DNA from: Microvirga sp052115485
Lineage (GTDB): Bacteria; Pseudomonadota; Alphaproteobacteria; Rhizobiales; Beijerinckiaceae
Direction of reading: 5' to 3'
DNA: 64,000 nt
Assembly: GCF_052115485.1 (NCBI RefSeq)
Contig: NZ_JBFRGU010000008.1
Span: 1-64,000 of the forward strand
Positions within the stretch are counted from its first letter, which is position 1, and each line of letters opens with the position of its first letter. Below the pieces are notes generated by a model, which was not told the origin of the DNA, searched no databases, and saw nothing but the letters and a program-made list of their open reading frames with translations. Of the stretch, positions 7,957 through 15,531 are shown piece by piece. The position numbers were made by a program, and so were the translations under genes.

Positions 7957-9156
7957 ATGTCTAAGCTCAGGGCCCCTTCACTGGAGTCGCCCATGCGCCT
8001 GTCGCTTGTCGTTTCTGCCGTTGTGGCGGCCCTGGTCGGGTTCGGCAGCACGATTGCCGTGATCATCGCGGCGGCCCACGCTGTCGGGGCAAACGATGCC
8101 CAAACCACCTCCTGGGTCGCGGCTTTGTGCCTCAGCATGGCGGTAACCAGCGGGTTTCTGAGCGTGCGCTATCGCATGCCCGTAGTGACCGCCTGGTCCA
8201 CCCCCGGTGCGGCGTTGATCGCGGCTTCCAGTGGGGTCTCGCTTTCCGCAGCCGTCGGCGCGTTTCTGCTCGCAGGGCTGCTCATCGTGCTGGCGGCCGC
8301 CGTCAAACCCTTTGGTCGGCTGATCGAGCGCATTCCGACCTCCATCGCCGCCGCCATGTTGGCCGGCATCCTGATTCGATTCGTGATGGCGGTCTTCGAG
8401 AGCGCTCAAGCAACACCCGTTCTCGTCCTGCCCCTAATCGGTATTTTTCTTCTCGTCCGACTCTTCAATCCGGCAATGGCCGTCCTCGCTGTCCTCGTGG
8501 CGGGCTTCGGAATCGCCTTCGGCGGTGGGTTCGCGAAGGCCCTGCCCTCGGATCTCACGATCTCCTCGCTCACCTTCATCTCTCCGGCTTTCGATCCAGC
8601 GACCCTTATCGGCCTTGGGGTGCCTCTATTTCTGGTCACCATGGCGTCGCAGAACCTGCCGGGCTTCGCCGTCCTGCGCGCATCTGGCTATGCGCCTCCG
8701 TCACGGCCGATTCTCGCTACGACGGGATTCGTCTCCGTCGTCAGCGCCTTCTTCGGGGCGCATACGAGTAACCTCGCGGCCATCTCCGCCGCCATCTGCA
8801 CCGGGCCGGATACACATCCCGATCCTGCCAAGCGCTGGATGGTCGGGCCATTCTATGCGCTCTGCTACCTGATCTTCGCCGTCTTCAGCGCACCGCTGAT
8901 CGCACTGATCGGAGCCCTCCCCCCGGAACTGATCAAGACGGTCGCCGGGCTGGCGCTCGCCGCCTCCTTCGCCGGCGCGTTGGGTTCGGCGCTCGCTGAC
9001 GAGGCGAAGCGATTCCCGGCGGCCCTGACTTTGGCAGTGACTGCTTCGGGTGTTTCGATGTTTGGAATCGGCTCGGCATTCTGGGGATTGGCCGCCGGAT
9101 TGCTCGTGCTCGGGCTCGATGTTTTGAACAGCCGGACCCGCTTCCAGAGGGCCTGA
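7957..9156 (+). CDS. BenE-type benzoate/H+ symporter family transporter
   Basis: The roughly 400-residue protein is nearly all hydrophobic helices (10-12 predicted). It has the family's glycine-rich helices and the signature TAWSTPGAALIA near the first third, and VPLFLVTMASQNLPGFAVLRASGY in the middle. These are diagnostic of BenE/YdcO membrane proteins of the purine/benzoate permease superfamily. I use the ATG at 7957; a GTG at 7939 is possible. No benzoate-degradation gene lies nearby, so the substrate is open (YdcO-like orphan). It diverges from uvrC with only 80 bases between. Confidence 0.85.
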   Translation: MSKLRAPSLESPMRLSLVVSAVVAALVGFGSTIAVIIAAAHAVGANDAQTTSWVAALCLSMAVTSGFLSVRYRMPVVTAWSTPGAALIAASSGVSLSAAVGAFLLAGLLIVLAAAVKPFGRLIERIPTSIAAAMLAGILIRFVMAVFESAQATPVLVLPLIGIFLLVRLFNPAMAVLAVLVAGFGIAFGGGFAKALPSDLTISSLTFISPAFDPATLIGLGVPLFLVTMASQNLPGFAVLRASGYAPPSRPILATTGFVSVVSAFFGAHTSNLAAISAAICTGPDTHPDPAKRWMVGPFYALCYLIFAVFSAPLIALIGALPPELIKTVAGLALAASFAGALGSALADEAKRFPAALTLAVTASGVSMFGIGSAFWGLAAGLLVLGLDVLNSRTRFQRA

Positions 9157-9223
9157 CTGGACCTTCCCACGGCTTAAGCTTAACATTCCGTTACCACCGG
9201 GGCTTAAAACGGGCGGACGATTC

Positions 9224-9745
9224 ATGATTGAAACGAAGCATTTGTGGCGATTTGCCGCCATGACGGCGATAATTGGGCTAGGCGCCTGCCAGGGCGGCGG
9301 TGGCTCCGTTGCCGGATCACCCGAAGGCGTTCCGATCGTGCTCGAAAGCATTGAGGGCGCCCCTGCTCCGGTTCAGACCGCCTTTGTCGGCGAGTTGAAC
9401 TCGGCCGCGACGAATCGGAAGGTGGAATTTGTGGGAACGAGCACTCAGGCCCGTTACCGGGTTCGAGGCTATCTCTCCACGGAGACCACCAACGGCGAAA
9501 CCAGCGTCGCTTACGTCTGGGATGTTTTCGATTCCGAGAAACGCCGAGCGAAGCGTTTGACGGGTTCCAGCCCTATCACGGCGGCCTCCAAGAATCCGTG
9601 GACCTCGCTCGACAAGGCTACCCTGGCGCGACTTGCCAATGCAAGCATCGACGAGATTGCCGAATTCCTGAGCGCTTCCAAGGCGGACGCGCCGTTCCAG
9701 ACCGCCAATGCCTCCCCATCCGAACCGATTGTGGCTGCTCAGTAA
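9224..9745 (+). CDS. Hypothetical lipoprotein
   Basis: A 173-residue protein with a lipoprotein signal peptide (charged start MIETKHLWR, hydrophobic core, lipobox LGAC with C22) followed by a glycine/serine linker. The mature domain of about 130 residues has alternating beta pattern (RKVEFVGTSTQARYRVRGYLSTE, YVWDVFDSEKRRAKRL) without a catalytic motif. Similar lipoproteins occur in Rhizobiales without known role. It is probably anchored in a membrane facing the periplasm. Single gene; an inverted repeat lies 20 bases after the stop. Confidence 0.75.
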   Translation: MIETKHLWRFAAMTAIIGLGACQGGGGSVAGSPEGVPIVLESIEGAPAPVQTAFVGELNSAATNRKVEFVGTSTQARYRVRGYLSTETTNGETSVAYVWDVFDSEKRRAKRLTGSSPITAASKNPWTSLDKATLARLANASIDEIAEFLSASKADAPFQTANASPSEPIVAAQ

Positions 9746-9764
9746 CGGTTCTTCCGTAAGGCGT

Positions 9765-9788
9765 GAATGCCGCACTCATTCGGCGTTC
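9765..9788. repeat. Inverted repeat downstream of the lipoprotein gene
   Basis: GAATGCCG (9765-9772) pairs with CGGCGTTC (9781-9788) across an 8-base loop, with one G-T wobble. No T-run follows, so a factor-independent terminator is doubtful. It may protect the 3' end or be incidental. Confidence 0.35.
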
Positions 9789-9898
9789 GCGGTATTGTGA
9801 CGGATTTTGAACGCTGCTAAGACCCCCTCATCTTGCCGCGTTGAGCAGACTGGTCGTGCGGCGATCTCCACAGGTCACATGCAGCAAAAGATGCTCTC

Positions 9899-10831
9899 AT
9901 GAAGCTCGTCGCGGGAAACTCCAATCGTCCGCTGGCGGAGGCTATCTCCGCCTATCTCAACATTCCGCTCGCCAAATGTCAGGTGAAGCGTTTCGCGGAC
10001 ATGGAAGTGTTCGTGGAGATCCAAGAAAATGTTCGCGGCGAGGACGTGTTCGTCGTCCAGTCGACATCCTACCCGGCGAACGATCATTTGATGGAGCTTC
10101 TGATCATCATAGACGCGCTGCGCCGCTCCTCGGCGCGCCGCATCACGGCGGTGATCCCCTATTTCGGCTATGCCCGCCAGGACCGGAAGCCAGGTCCGCG
10201 CACACCGATCTCGGCCAAGCTCGTCGCCAACCTCATCACCAATGCCGGCGCCGACCGCGTTCTGACCCTCGATCTGCATGCGGGCCAGATCCAGGGCTTC
10301 TTCGACATCCCGACCGATAACCTGTTCGGCGCGCCCGTCATGGTGCGCGACATCAAGGAACGGCTCGACGGCTCGAACCGCATGGTCGTCTCCCCCGACG
10401 TGGGCGGCGTGGTGCGCGCCCGCGCCTTGGCTAAACGCATCGATGCACCGCTCGCCATTGTCGACAAGCGCCGTGAGCGCCCGGGCGAATCGGAAGTGAT
10501 GAACATCATCGGCGACGTCTCCGGCCGTTCGTGCATCCTTCTCGACGACATCGTCGATTCAGGCGGCACGCTGGTGAACGCGGCAGAGGCGCTTCTCGCC
10601 AACGGGGCGAAGGAAGTTTACGCCTATATCACCCACGGCGTGCTCTCCGGTGGCGCGGTCTCCAGGATTTCCAATTCCAAACTTAAGGAGTTGGTGATCA
10701 CGGATTCAATCATGCCGACGGAAGCGGTGAAGGTGGCGCACAACATCCGCGTGCTCCCCATCGCCCAGCTGATTGGAGAGGCCATAGGCCGTACGGCGAC
10801 GGAAAGCTCGGTGTCGAGCCTGTTCGACTAG
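9899..10831 (+). CDS. prs: Ribose-phosphate pyrophosphokinase
   Basis: Prs makes PRPP from ribose 5-phosphate and ATP, feeding purine, pyrimidine, histidine and NAD synthesis. The 310-residue class I enzyme has the N-terminal MKLVAGNSNRPLA, the flexible-loop region GYARQDRK, the regulatory loop KRRERPGESEV and the PRPP-binding loop DDIVDSGGTL. Length matches the family (310-320). Its product is used by apt and pncB in this same window. A palindromic intergenic element starts on the last base of its stop codon. Confidence 0.97.
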   Translation: MKLVAGNSNRPLAEAISAYLNIPLAKCQVKRFADMEVFVEIQENVRGEDVFVVQSTSYPANDHLMELLIIIDALRRSSARRITAVIPYFGYARQDRKPGPRTPISAKLVANLITNAGADRVLTLDLHAGQIQGFFDIPTDNLFGAPVMVRDIKERLDGSNRMVVSPDVGGVVRARALAKRIDAPLAIVDKRRERPGESEVMNIIGDVSGRSCILLDDIVDSGGTLVNAAEALLANGAKEVYAYITHGVLSGGAVSRISNSKLKELVITDSIMPTEAVKVAHNIRVLPIAQLIGEAIGRTATESSVSSLFD

Positions 10832-10877
10832 AGCATGATCCGGAAAAGTGGAATCCGGTTTTCCGAAAGGATCATGC
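10831..10877. repeat. Palindromic intergenic element, copy A
   Basis: Nested inverted repeats: outer arms GCATGATCC (10833-10841) and GGATCATGC (10869-10877), inner arms CGGAAAA and TTTTCCG, around the core AAGTGGAATCCGGTT. The element starts on the last base of the prs stop codon and could form a long hairpin at the mRNA 3' end. Relatives occur at 43532, 43610, 45139, 45199, 47885 and 47945. Confidence 0.75.
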
Positions 10878-10885
10878 AATGAATG

Positions 10886-11698
10886 CTATTTCGCTCGCAT
10901 GACCAGCCATGGAGTGGGGACAGCTCTCCACTCCCACACCGCCAACAACTGATCGAGATGGCCGAGATTGGCGAGCCAGTCGGGAAGATCAGGGACGACG
11001 GTGTTGGCCTGTTTCACTTCGATCGCGTGAGTGGCCTCGAACCGCCCGGCAATCTGCGCAACGCCGCGTCCTCGTCCGGGATGAACCTCGACGACGATAT
11101 CGAGCCAGCCGAAATCGGCGCTCGCGGGATCGAGAAGATCGAATTCCGCTCCCTCGCAATCCATGACCAGAAGGCCGCGCGGACGCCGTCCGAGGGACGA
11201 GCCGAGCTCCGCCGCCACTTCGTCTACGGCCTTGGCTTTGAATTCCTCGCGCAGATGAACGCGGGTCTCGACCTCGTTCAACCGGGCGAGCGCCGCGCAT
11301 AGGCGGCGTGCCATCGGGTCAATGTCCCAAGCGAGGATTCGCGCCTGGGGCAGAAGACGCGCGCAGCCGACCGCGTAGAAGCCCTCGGCGCAACCGACAT
11401 TGAGAACGGCGTCGTAATTCTCTTGCGGGGCTTTGGCGAAGAAGGGTTGTAGGGCCGTCTCGTACACGCCGAGAAGCTTCGGTGCGAGACCGCCTTCGGA
11501 TCCTCCCGGGAGATATTTCAGCCCATCGAAAGGACCGCCCCTTACCGTCGTCCCCTCTCGGGCCACCAAGGCGGAGCCAATGAGTTGCGCCCGCCACTTT
11601 GCGAGGGCACGCAGCATCTGTTCGAGCTTCTGCCGTTCATTCATCGACGACGAGAGAATTTGCTCTGCCAGGGTCAGCGCGGCGCGGTCCAGACTCAT
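10886..11698 (-). CDS. FkbM-like SAM-dependent methyltransferase
   Basis: The 270-residue protein has a class I SAM-binding glycine motif (VLNVGCAEGFYAV, 98-110), an acidic post-beta-2 position (AWDIDP, 123-128) and the segment MDCEGAEFDLL (179-189), which is characteristic of FkbM-type O-methyltransferases. The first 80 residues are helical and charged, with no membrane helix. No glycan or natural-product gene is adjacent, so the acceptor is unknown. It is divergent from rplY. Confidence 0.75.
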   Translation of the reverse strand: MSLDRAALTLAEQILSSSMNERQKLEQMLRALAKWRAQLIGSALVAREGTTVRGGPFDGLKYLPGGSEGGLAPKLLGVYETALQPFFAKAPQENYDAVLNVGCAEGFYAVGCARLLPQARILAWDIDPMARRLCAALARLNEVETRVHLREEFKAKAVDEVAAELGSSLGRRPRGLLVMDCEGAEFDLLDPASADFGWLDIVVEVHPGRGRGVAQIAGRFEATHAIEVKQANTVVPDLPDWLANLGHLDQLLAVWEWRAVPTPWLVMRAK

Positions 11699-11769
11699 TC
11701 GGTGTCCCTTGATATGGCAAGATGTATCGTATCGCGACTATAAGCTTTGAAAACCAAGTATAAAAGCAA

Positions 11770-11799
11770 TTGTCAGCGTCCGGTCTTTAGCGCTATAAG
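11770..11799 (+). promoter_or_regulatory. Candidate promoter of rplY
   Basis: TTGTCA (11770-11775) and TATAAG (11794-11799) are separated by 18 bases, a good housekeeping sigma-factor match in an otherwise empty 217-base gap between divergent genes. A start near 11806 would give a leader of about 110 bases that contains the hairpin at 11847-11877. Confidence 0.5.
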
Positions 11800-11846
11800 C
11801 CGCTCGCGCCCTCTCGACACCCTTGGAGGCAGGGGCGCAGACCTTG

Positions 11847-11889
11847 GCCGCCGGATGGTTTTAAAATCCTGGGCGGCTTTTGGTTTTTC
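11847..11889 (+). terminator. Leader hairpin (possible attenuator) before rplY
   Basis: GCCGCC (11847-11852) pairs with GGCGGC (11872-11877); inside it GGAT (11853-11856) pairs with ATCC (11866-11869), with a two-base bulge. TTTTGGTTTTT follows directly. It looks like an intrinsic terminator but lies in the rplY leader, 27 bases before the ATG, with no upstream gene on this strand to terminate. Confidence 0.55.
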
Positions 11890-11915
11890 CAGACATACTT
11901 CAAAGGACCACGACC

Positions 11916-12536
11916 ATGAGCGCTATCAAGCAAATCAAGGCCGTGGCGCGCGACCGGGCCGGCAAGGGGGCCGCCCGGGCCGTTCGTCGCCAAGGCCAAG
12001 TTCCCGCCGTCATCTATGGAGCCGGTCAGCCGGCCGTGGCGATTGCTCTCGACTTCAACCAGACGAAGCAGCTGATTTTCGCTGGTCACTTCCTCACCAC
12101 GATCTTCGAGATCGAGGTCGACGGCAAGAAGATCCAGGCCCTTCCGCGCGATTACCAGCTCGACCCGGTTCGCGACTTCCCCGTGCACGTGGACTTCCTG
12201 CGTCTCGCCAAGGGCCAGGCAATCAAGGTCGTCGTTCCGGTCCACGTGATCGGCCAGGACAAGTGCGCTGGCGTGAAGCGCGGCGGCACCCTCCAGATCG
12301 TCGAGCACTCGGTTGAACTCCTCGTTCCGTCCGACTCGATCCCGGACTTCATCGAGGCTTCGGTGGCCGATCTCGACATCGGCTCGTCGATCCACCTCAA
12401 CGACATCAAGCTGCCCAAGGGCGCCAAGGCGACCTCGCAGGAGAACCTGACCCTCGTGACGGTCGTTGCTCCGTCGGGCATGAAGGAAGAGGCTCCGGCC
12501 GAGGCCGAAGCTGCGGCTCCCGCCGCCAAGGCCTGA
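11916..12536 (+). CDS. rplY: 50S ribosomal protein L25/general stress protein Ctc
   Basis: The 206-residue protein is of the long (CTC) type. The N-terminal L25 beta-barrel (about residues 1-95, ending PLRDYQLDPV-like DYQLDPVRDFPVHVDFLRL) binds 5S rRNA, and a C-terminal domain of about 90 residues (VPVHVIGQDKCAGVKRGG) follows. An alanine/glutamate-rich tail ends the protein. I use the ATG at 11916 (MSAIKQIKA); an upstream in-frame start would run through the leader hairpin. It is followed at short distance by pth and ychF, a common rplY-pth-ychF order. Confidence 0.95.
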   Translation: MSAIKQIKAVARDRAGKGAARAVRRQGQVPAVIYGAGQPAVAIALDFNQTKQLIFAGHFLTTIFEIEVDGKKIQALPRDYQLDPVRDFPVHVDFLRLAKGQAIKVVVPVHVIGQDKCAGVKRGGTLQIVEHSVELLVPSDSIPDFIEASVADLDIGSSIHLNDIKLPKGAKATSQENLTLVTVVAPSGMKEEAPAEAEAAAPAAKA

Positions 12537-12566
12537 TCGGTTTACCGATCCGGTTTTTCTTCTTTC
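12535..12566 (+). terminator. Intrinsic terminator after rplY
   Basis: GATCGG (12535-12540) pairs with CCGATC (12545-12550), then CGG and a T-rich run TTTTTCTTCTTT. The hairpin starts inside the stop codon. The stem is short, so read-through into pth is likely. Confidence 0.6.
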
Positions 12567-12576
12567 GACGGTTTCG

Positions 12577-12602
12577 ACGCTCCGACCGCAAGGCCGGAGC
12601 GT
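12577..12602 (+). promoter_or_regulatory. Hairpin covering the pth ribosome-binding region
   Basis: ACGCTCCG (12577-12584) pairs with CGGAGCGT (12595-12602). The only GGAG near the pth starts lies inside the right arm, so folding could limit pth translation. Whether it regulates is inference. Confidence 0.4.
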
Positions 12603-12624
12603 TTCCTTATGAATGACGGCACAG

Positions 12625-13248
12625 ATGCGTCTCTTCGTCGGTCTCGGCAATCCTGGATCACGCTACGCGAAAAACCGCCACAACATCGGTTTCATGGCGG
12701 TGGATGCGATCGCGCGTGCCCATGCCACGTCTCCGTGGCGGCGCCGCTTTCAGGGCGAGACGGCGGAGGCTCTCATAGGCGGAGAGCGTGTACTGCTGCT
12801 CAAGCCCGAAACTTATATGAACGAATCCGGACGGGCGGTCGCGGAGGCGCAGCGCTTCTTCAAGATTCCTCTGTCGGACGTCACCGTCTTCTATGACGAG
12901 CTCGATCTTCCGCCCTCCAAGCTCAGGGTGAAGATCGGCGGTGGCAATGCCGGCCACAACGGCCTGCGCTCAATCTCAGCCCATTGCGGCAACGACTATC
13001 GGCGCGTGCGCCTCGGCATCGGACATCCCGGCGTGAAGGAGCTCGTGCATTCCTACGTGCTCGGCGATTTCGGCAAGGCGGAAGAGCCCTGGGTCGAGGA
13101 TCTGTGCCGGGCTATCGCCGACAACGCCGCGCTCATCGCCAAGAGCGACGATGCAGGCTTTCAGAACAAGGTCCACCTCGCCATGGAAGGGCGTGGCTGG
13201 ACGGATGTGAAGCGGCCCGGAGAACGGGCCCCCAATAACAAGGAGTGA
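12625..13248 (+). CDS. pth: Peptidyl-tRNA hydrolase
   Basis: Pth recycles peptidyl-tRNA released from stalled ribosomes. With the ATG at 12625 the 207-residue protein begins MRLFVGLGNPGSRYA, exactly as the family does. Catalytic H19 sits in KNRHNIGF, the substrate asparagine in ETYMNESG, and the aspartate in FYDELDLPP. An ATG at 12613 would add four residues; neither start has a free Shine-Dalgarno because the GGAG is inside a hairpin. Located between rplY and ychF. Confidence 0.95.
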   Translation: MRLFVGLGNPGSRYAKNRHNIGFMAVDAIARAHATSPWRRRFQGETAEALIGGERVLLLKPETYMNESGRAVAEAQRFFKIPLSDVTVFYDELDLPPSKLRVKIGGGNAGHNGLRSISAHCGNDYRRVRLGIGHPGVKELVHSYVLGDFGKAEEPWVEDLCRAIADNAALIAKSDDAGFQNKVHLAMEGRGWTDVKRPGERAPNNKE

Positions 13249-13251
13249 GGC

Positions 13252-14349
13252 ATGGGCTTCAAGATGGGCATCGTCGGTCTGCCGAATGTCGGAAAATCGA
13301 CGCTCTTCAACGCGCTCACCCAGACGGCGGCAGCGCAGGCGGCGAATTACCCGTTCTGCACCATCGAGCCGAATGTGGGCGATGTCGCCGTGCCGGATGA
13401 CAGGCTCGATCAACTGGCGAGCATTGCGGGCTCGCAGCAGATCATCCCGACCCGCCTAACCTTCGTGGATATCGCAGGCCTCGTGCGCGGCGCATCGCAG
13501 GGTGAAGGCCTCGGCAACCAGTTTCTGGCCAACATCCGCGAAGTGGACGCCATCGCCCATGTGGTGCGCTCCTTTGAGGATTCCGACATTACTCACGTGG
13601 AAGGCAAGATCGACCCCATCGCGGATATCGAGACCATCGAGACCGAGCTGATGCTGGCCGATCTCGACAGCCTCGAGAAGCGCGTCACCGCGCTGGAGAA
13701 GAAGGCTAAGGGCAACGACAAGGAAGCCAAGGAGACGCTCGACCTCGTCAATCGCTCTCTCGTGCTTCTTCGCGAGGGCAAGCCCGCTCGTTTCGTCGAG
13801 CGCAAACCCGAAGAAGAGCGCCTGTTCCAGATGCTCGGTCTCCTGACCTCGAAGCCTGTTCTCTACGTGTGCAACGTGGAAGAGGCCTCCGCCGACCACG
13901 GCAACGTCTTCTCCGCCAAGGTGATGGAGCGCGCCAAGCAGGAAGGTGCGAAATCCGTCGTCGTTTCCGCCAAGATCGAGAGCGAGATCGCGGTTCTGCC
14001 GCCGGACGAGCAGAAGGATTACCTTGACGCCATCGGCCTCGCCGAACCTGGCCTCAACCGCGTGATCCGCGCCGGGTACGAGCTTCTCGGCCTCGTCACC
14101 TATTTCACGGTGGGACCGAAGGAAGCTCGCGCCTGGACGATCACCAAGGGCACCAAGGGGCCGCAGGCCGCAGGCGTGATCCACACGGACTTCGAGAAGG
14201 GCTTCATCCGCGCGGAAACGATTGCCTACACGGATTATGTCTCACTGAAAGGCGAGGCTGGCGCGCGCGATGCGGGCAAGCTGCGGCTCGAAGGCAAGGA
14301 ATACATGGTTCAGGATGGCGACGTATTGCACTTCCGCTTCGCAAACTGA
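13252..14349 (+). CDS. ychF: Redox-regulated ribosome-associated ATPase YchF
   Basis: YchF is an Obg-family protein that hydrolyses ATP rather than GTP and associates with ribosomes. The 365-residue sequence shows the P-loop GLPNVGKST near residues 8-16, the switch II DIAGLVRGASQGEGLGN, the altered base-recognition motif NVEE in place of NKxD, a coiled insertion (about 125-190) and a C-terminal TGS domain (about 280-365). The start lies three bases after the pth stop, with AAGGAGTGAGGC as ribosome site, so translation is likely coupled. Confidence 0.96.
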   Translation: MGFKMGIVGLPNVGKSTLFNALTQTAAAQAANYPFCTIEPNVGDVAVPDDRLDQLASIAGSQQIIPTRLTFVDIAGLVRGASQGEGLGNQFLANIREVDAIAHVVRSFEDSDITHVEGKIDPIADIETIETELMLADLDSLEKRVTALEKKAKGNDKEAKETLDLVNRSLVLLREGKPARFVERKPEEERLFQMLGLLTSKPVLYVCNVEEASADHGNVFSAKVMERAKQEGAKSVVVSAKIESEIAVLPPDEQKDYLDAIGLAEPGLNRVIRAGYELLGLVTYFTVGPKEARAWTITKGTKGPQAAGVIHTDFEKGFIRAETIAYTDYVSLKGEAGARDAGKLRLEGKEYMVQDGDVLHFRFAN

Positions 14350-14589
14350 CGCGCCGCCCCAACCATCGACAAAAGGTAATAAATCAAAAACTTAGCGCGC
14401 CGATGAGGTCTCCAACCCTATCGGCGCAAAGCGTTTTCCATAGGGACTCGCCTTTGCGAACCTGGAAATCGTCACAATGTTTCTCAGAACCATTCCGTTC
14501 CGTTTGGGCTTCCTGACGGAAATGTGAACGGACTATTGCTCATCCGTTCAGGTACCTTGAGCATTAGTCCTCTATTGGAGGGTTCCGTT
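14350..14589. other. Intergenic region after ychF
   Basis: About 240 bases with no recognisable gene; more AT-rich than the flanks between 14380 and 14400. No T-tailed terminator hairpin is obvious after ychF. The right end supplies the Shine-Dalgarno (TTGGAGG, 14575-14581) of the small membrane protein. Confidence 0.4.
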
Positions 14590-14769
14590 ATGCAGGACAC
14601 AATCGAAGACGTCGCCTTCAATTTAAGCGATGCTATCATTTCGCCGAGCCTTGGCTCGGCTGAACTCATTGTTGGTCTGCTCGTCGCTTGCGGCTTCGTA
14701 CTCAGCGCCCTTCTTGCGATTTTTCGGCGGAATGCCGATCAAACCCATACCCGGCGGGGCCGTTTCTGA
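14590..14769 (+). CDS. Small single-span membrane protein (59 residues)
   Basis: An ATG at 14590 with GGAGG eight bases upstream begins a 59-residue protein. It has an acidic, amphipathic N-terminal part (MQDTIEDVAFNLSDAIISP), one membrane helix (about residues 26-44, ELIVGLLVACGFVLSALLAIF), then a basic cytosolic tail (RRNADQTHTRRGRF), predicting N-out/C-in topology. I do not recognise the family. The endonuclease V gene starts 49 bases later on the same strand. Confidence 0.5.
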   Translation: MQDTIEDVAFNLSDAIISPSLGSAELIVGLLVACGFVLSALLAIFRRNADQTHTRRGRF

Positions 14770-14818
14770 AAGTTGGTCGGCGTGTCGCTGTGCTTTCCGT
14801 TAGCTGACCGTCGCGCTC

Positions 14819-15487
14819 ATGCGCCTTGATCATCGACATTCGTGGAACTTGACGCCGCAGGAAGCAATCTCGCTCCAAAAGAAGCTCAAGAACGAGGTAA
14901 TCTCCAAGCGCCCTATAGACCTCGACAAAATCTCCCTCGTCGCGGGCGTCGATGTAAGCGTCAAGAACGAACAATCGCAGGCTGCTGTCGTCGTCATGAC
15001 CTTTCCGGGCTTCGTACCGGTGGAGACCGTTCTGGCGCGGTGCCCGACGCCCTTTCCTTACATTCCTGGACTTCTGAGCTTTCGTGAAGGTCCTGTGCTG
15101 GAGGAGGCATTCGAAAAGCTTGAGAGCGACCCGGACGTCTTCCTGTTCGATGGCATGGGTATCGCCCATCCCCGCCGTATCGGCATTGCGAGCCACATGG
15201 GCCTCTGGCTTCAGCGCCCGACAATCGGCTGCGGTAAAACTCTTCTATGCGGGCGCTACAGCGATCTCGGTGAAGAGAAGGGCTCCTTCGCCCCGTTGAT
15301 CGACAAAGGTGAGACGATCGGCGTCGCGTTGCGGACGCGGACAGCCAAGAATCCCATGTTCATCTCCCCCGGACACATGGCCGATATTCCCACGGCGATG
15401 GAGCTTGTGTTGCGATGTTCTCCTAAATTCCGACTCCCGGAACCCATCCGTCTGGCGCATAACGCGGCTGGCCGCTTCGCGGTTTGA
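14819..15487 (+). CDS. nfi: Endonuclease V (deoxyinosine 3'-endonuclease)
   Basis: EndoV nicks DNA one base 3' of deoxyinosine during repair of deaminated adenine. The 222-residue protein has all family landmarks: GVDVS (43-47, metal-binding D45), the wedge motif PYIPGLLSFRE (80-90, catalytic glutamate at the end), and DGMGIAHPRRIGIASHMG (from 111, metal-binding D111). Length is typical. It precedes the MaoC gene by 44 bases on the same strand with no obvious functional link. Confidence 0.93.
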   Translation: MRLDHRHSWNLTPQEAISLQKKLKNEVISKRPIDLDKISLVAGVDVSVKNEQSQAAVVVMTFPGFVPVETVLARCPTPFPYIPGLLSFREGPVLEEAFEKLESDPDVFLFDGMGIAHPRRIGIASHMGLWLQRPTIGCGKTLLCGRYSDLGEEKGSFAPLIDKGETIGVALRTRTAKNPMFISPGHMADIPTAMELVLRCSPKFRLPEPIRLAHNAAGRFAV

Positions 15488-15531
15488 CGTTTTGAAGCGC
15501 ACGACCAACGGAACGCCTTGAGGGGAAAGCG

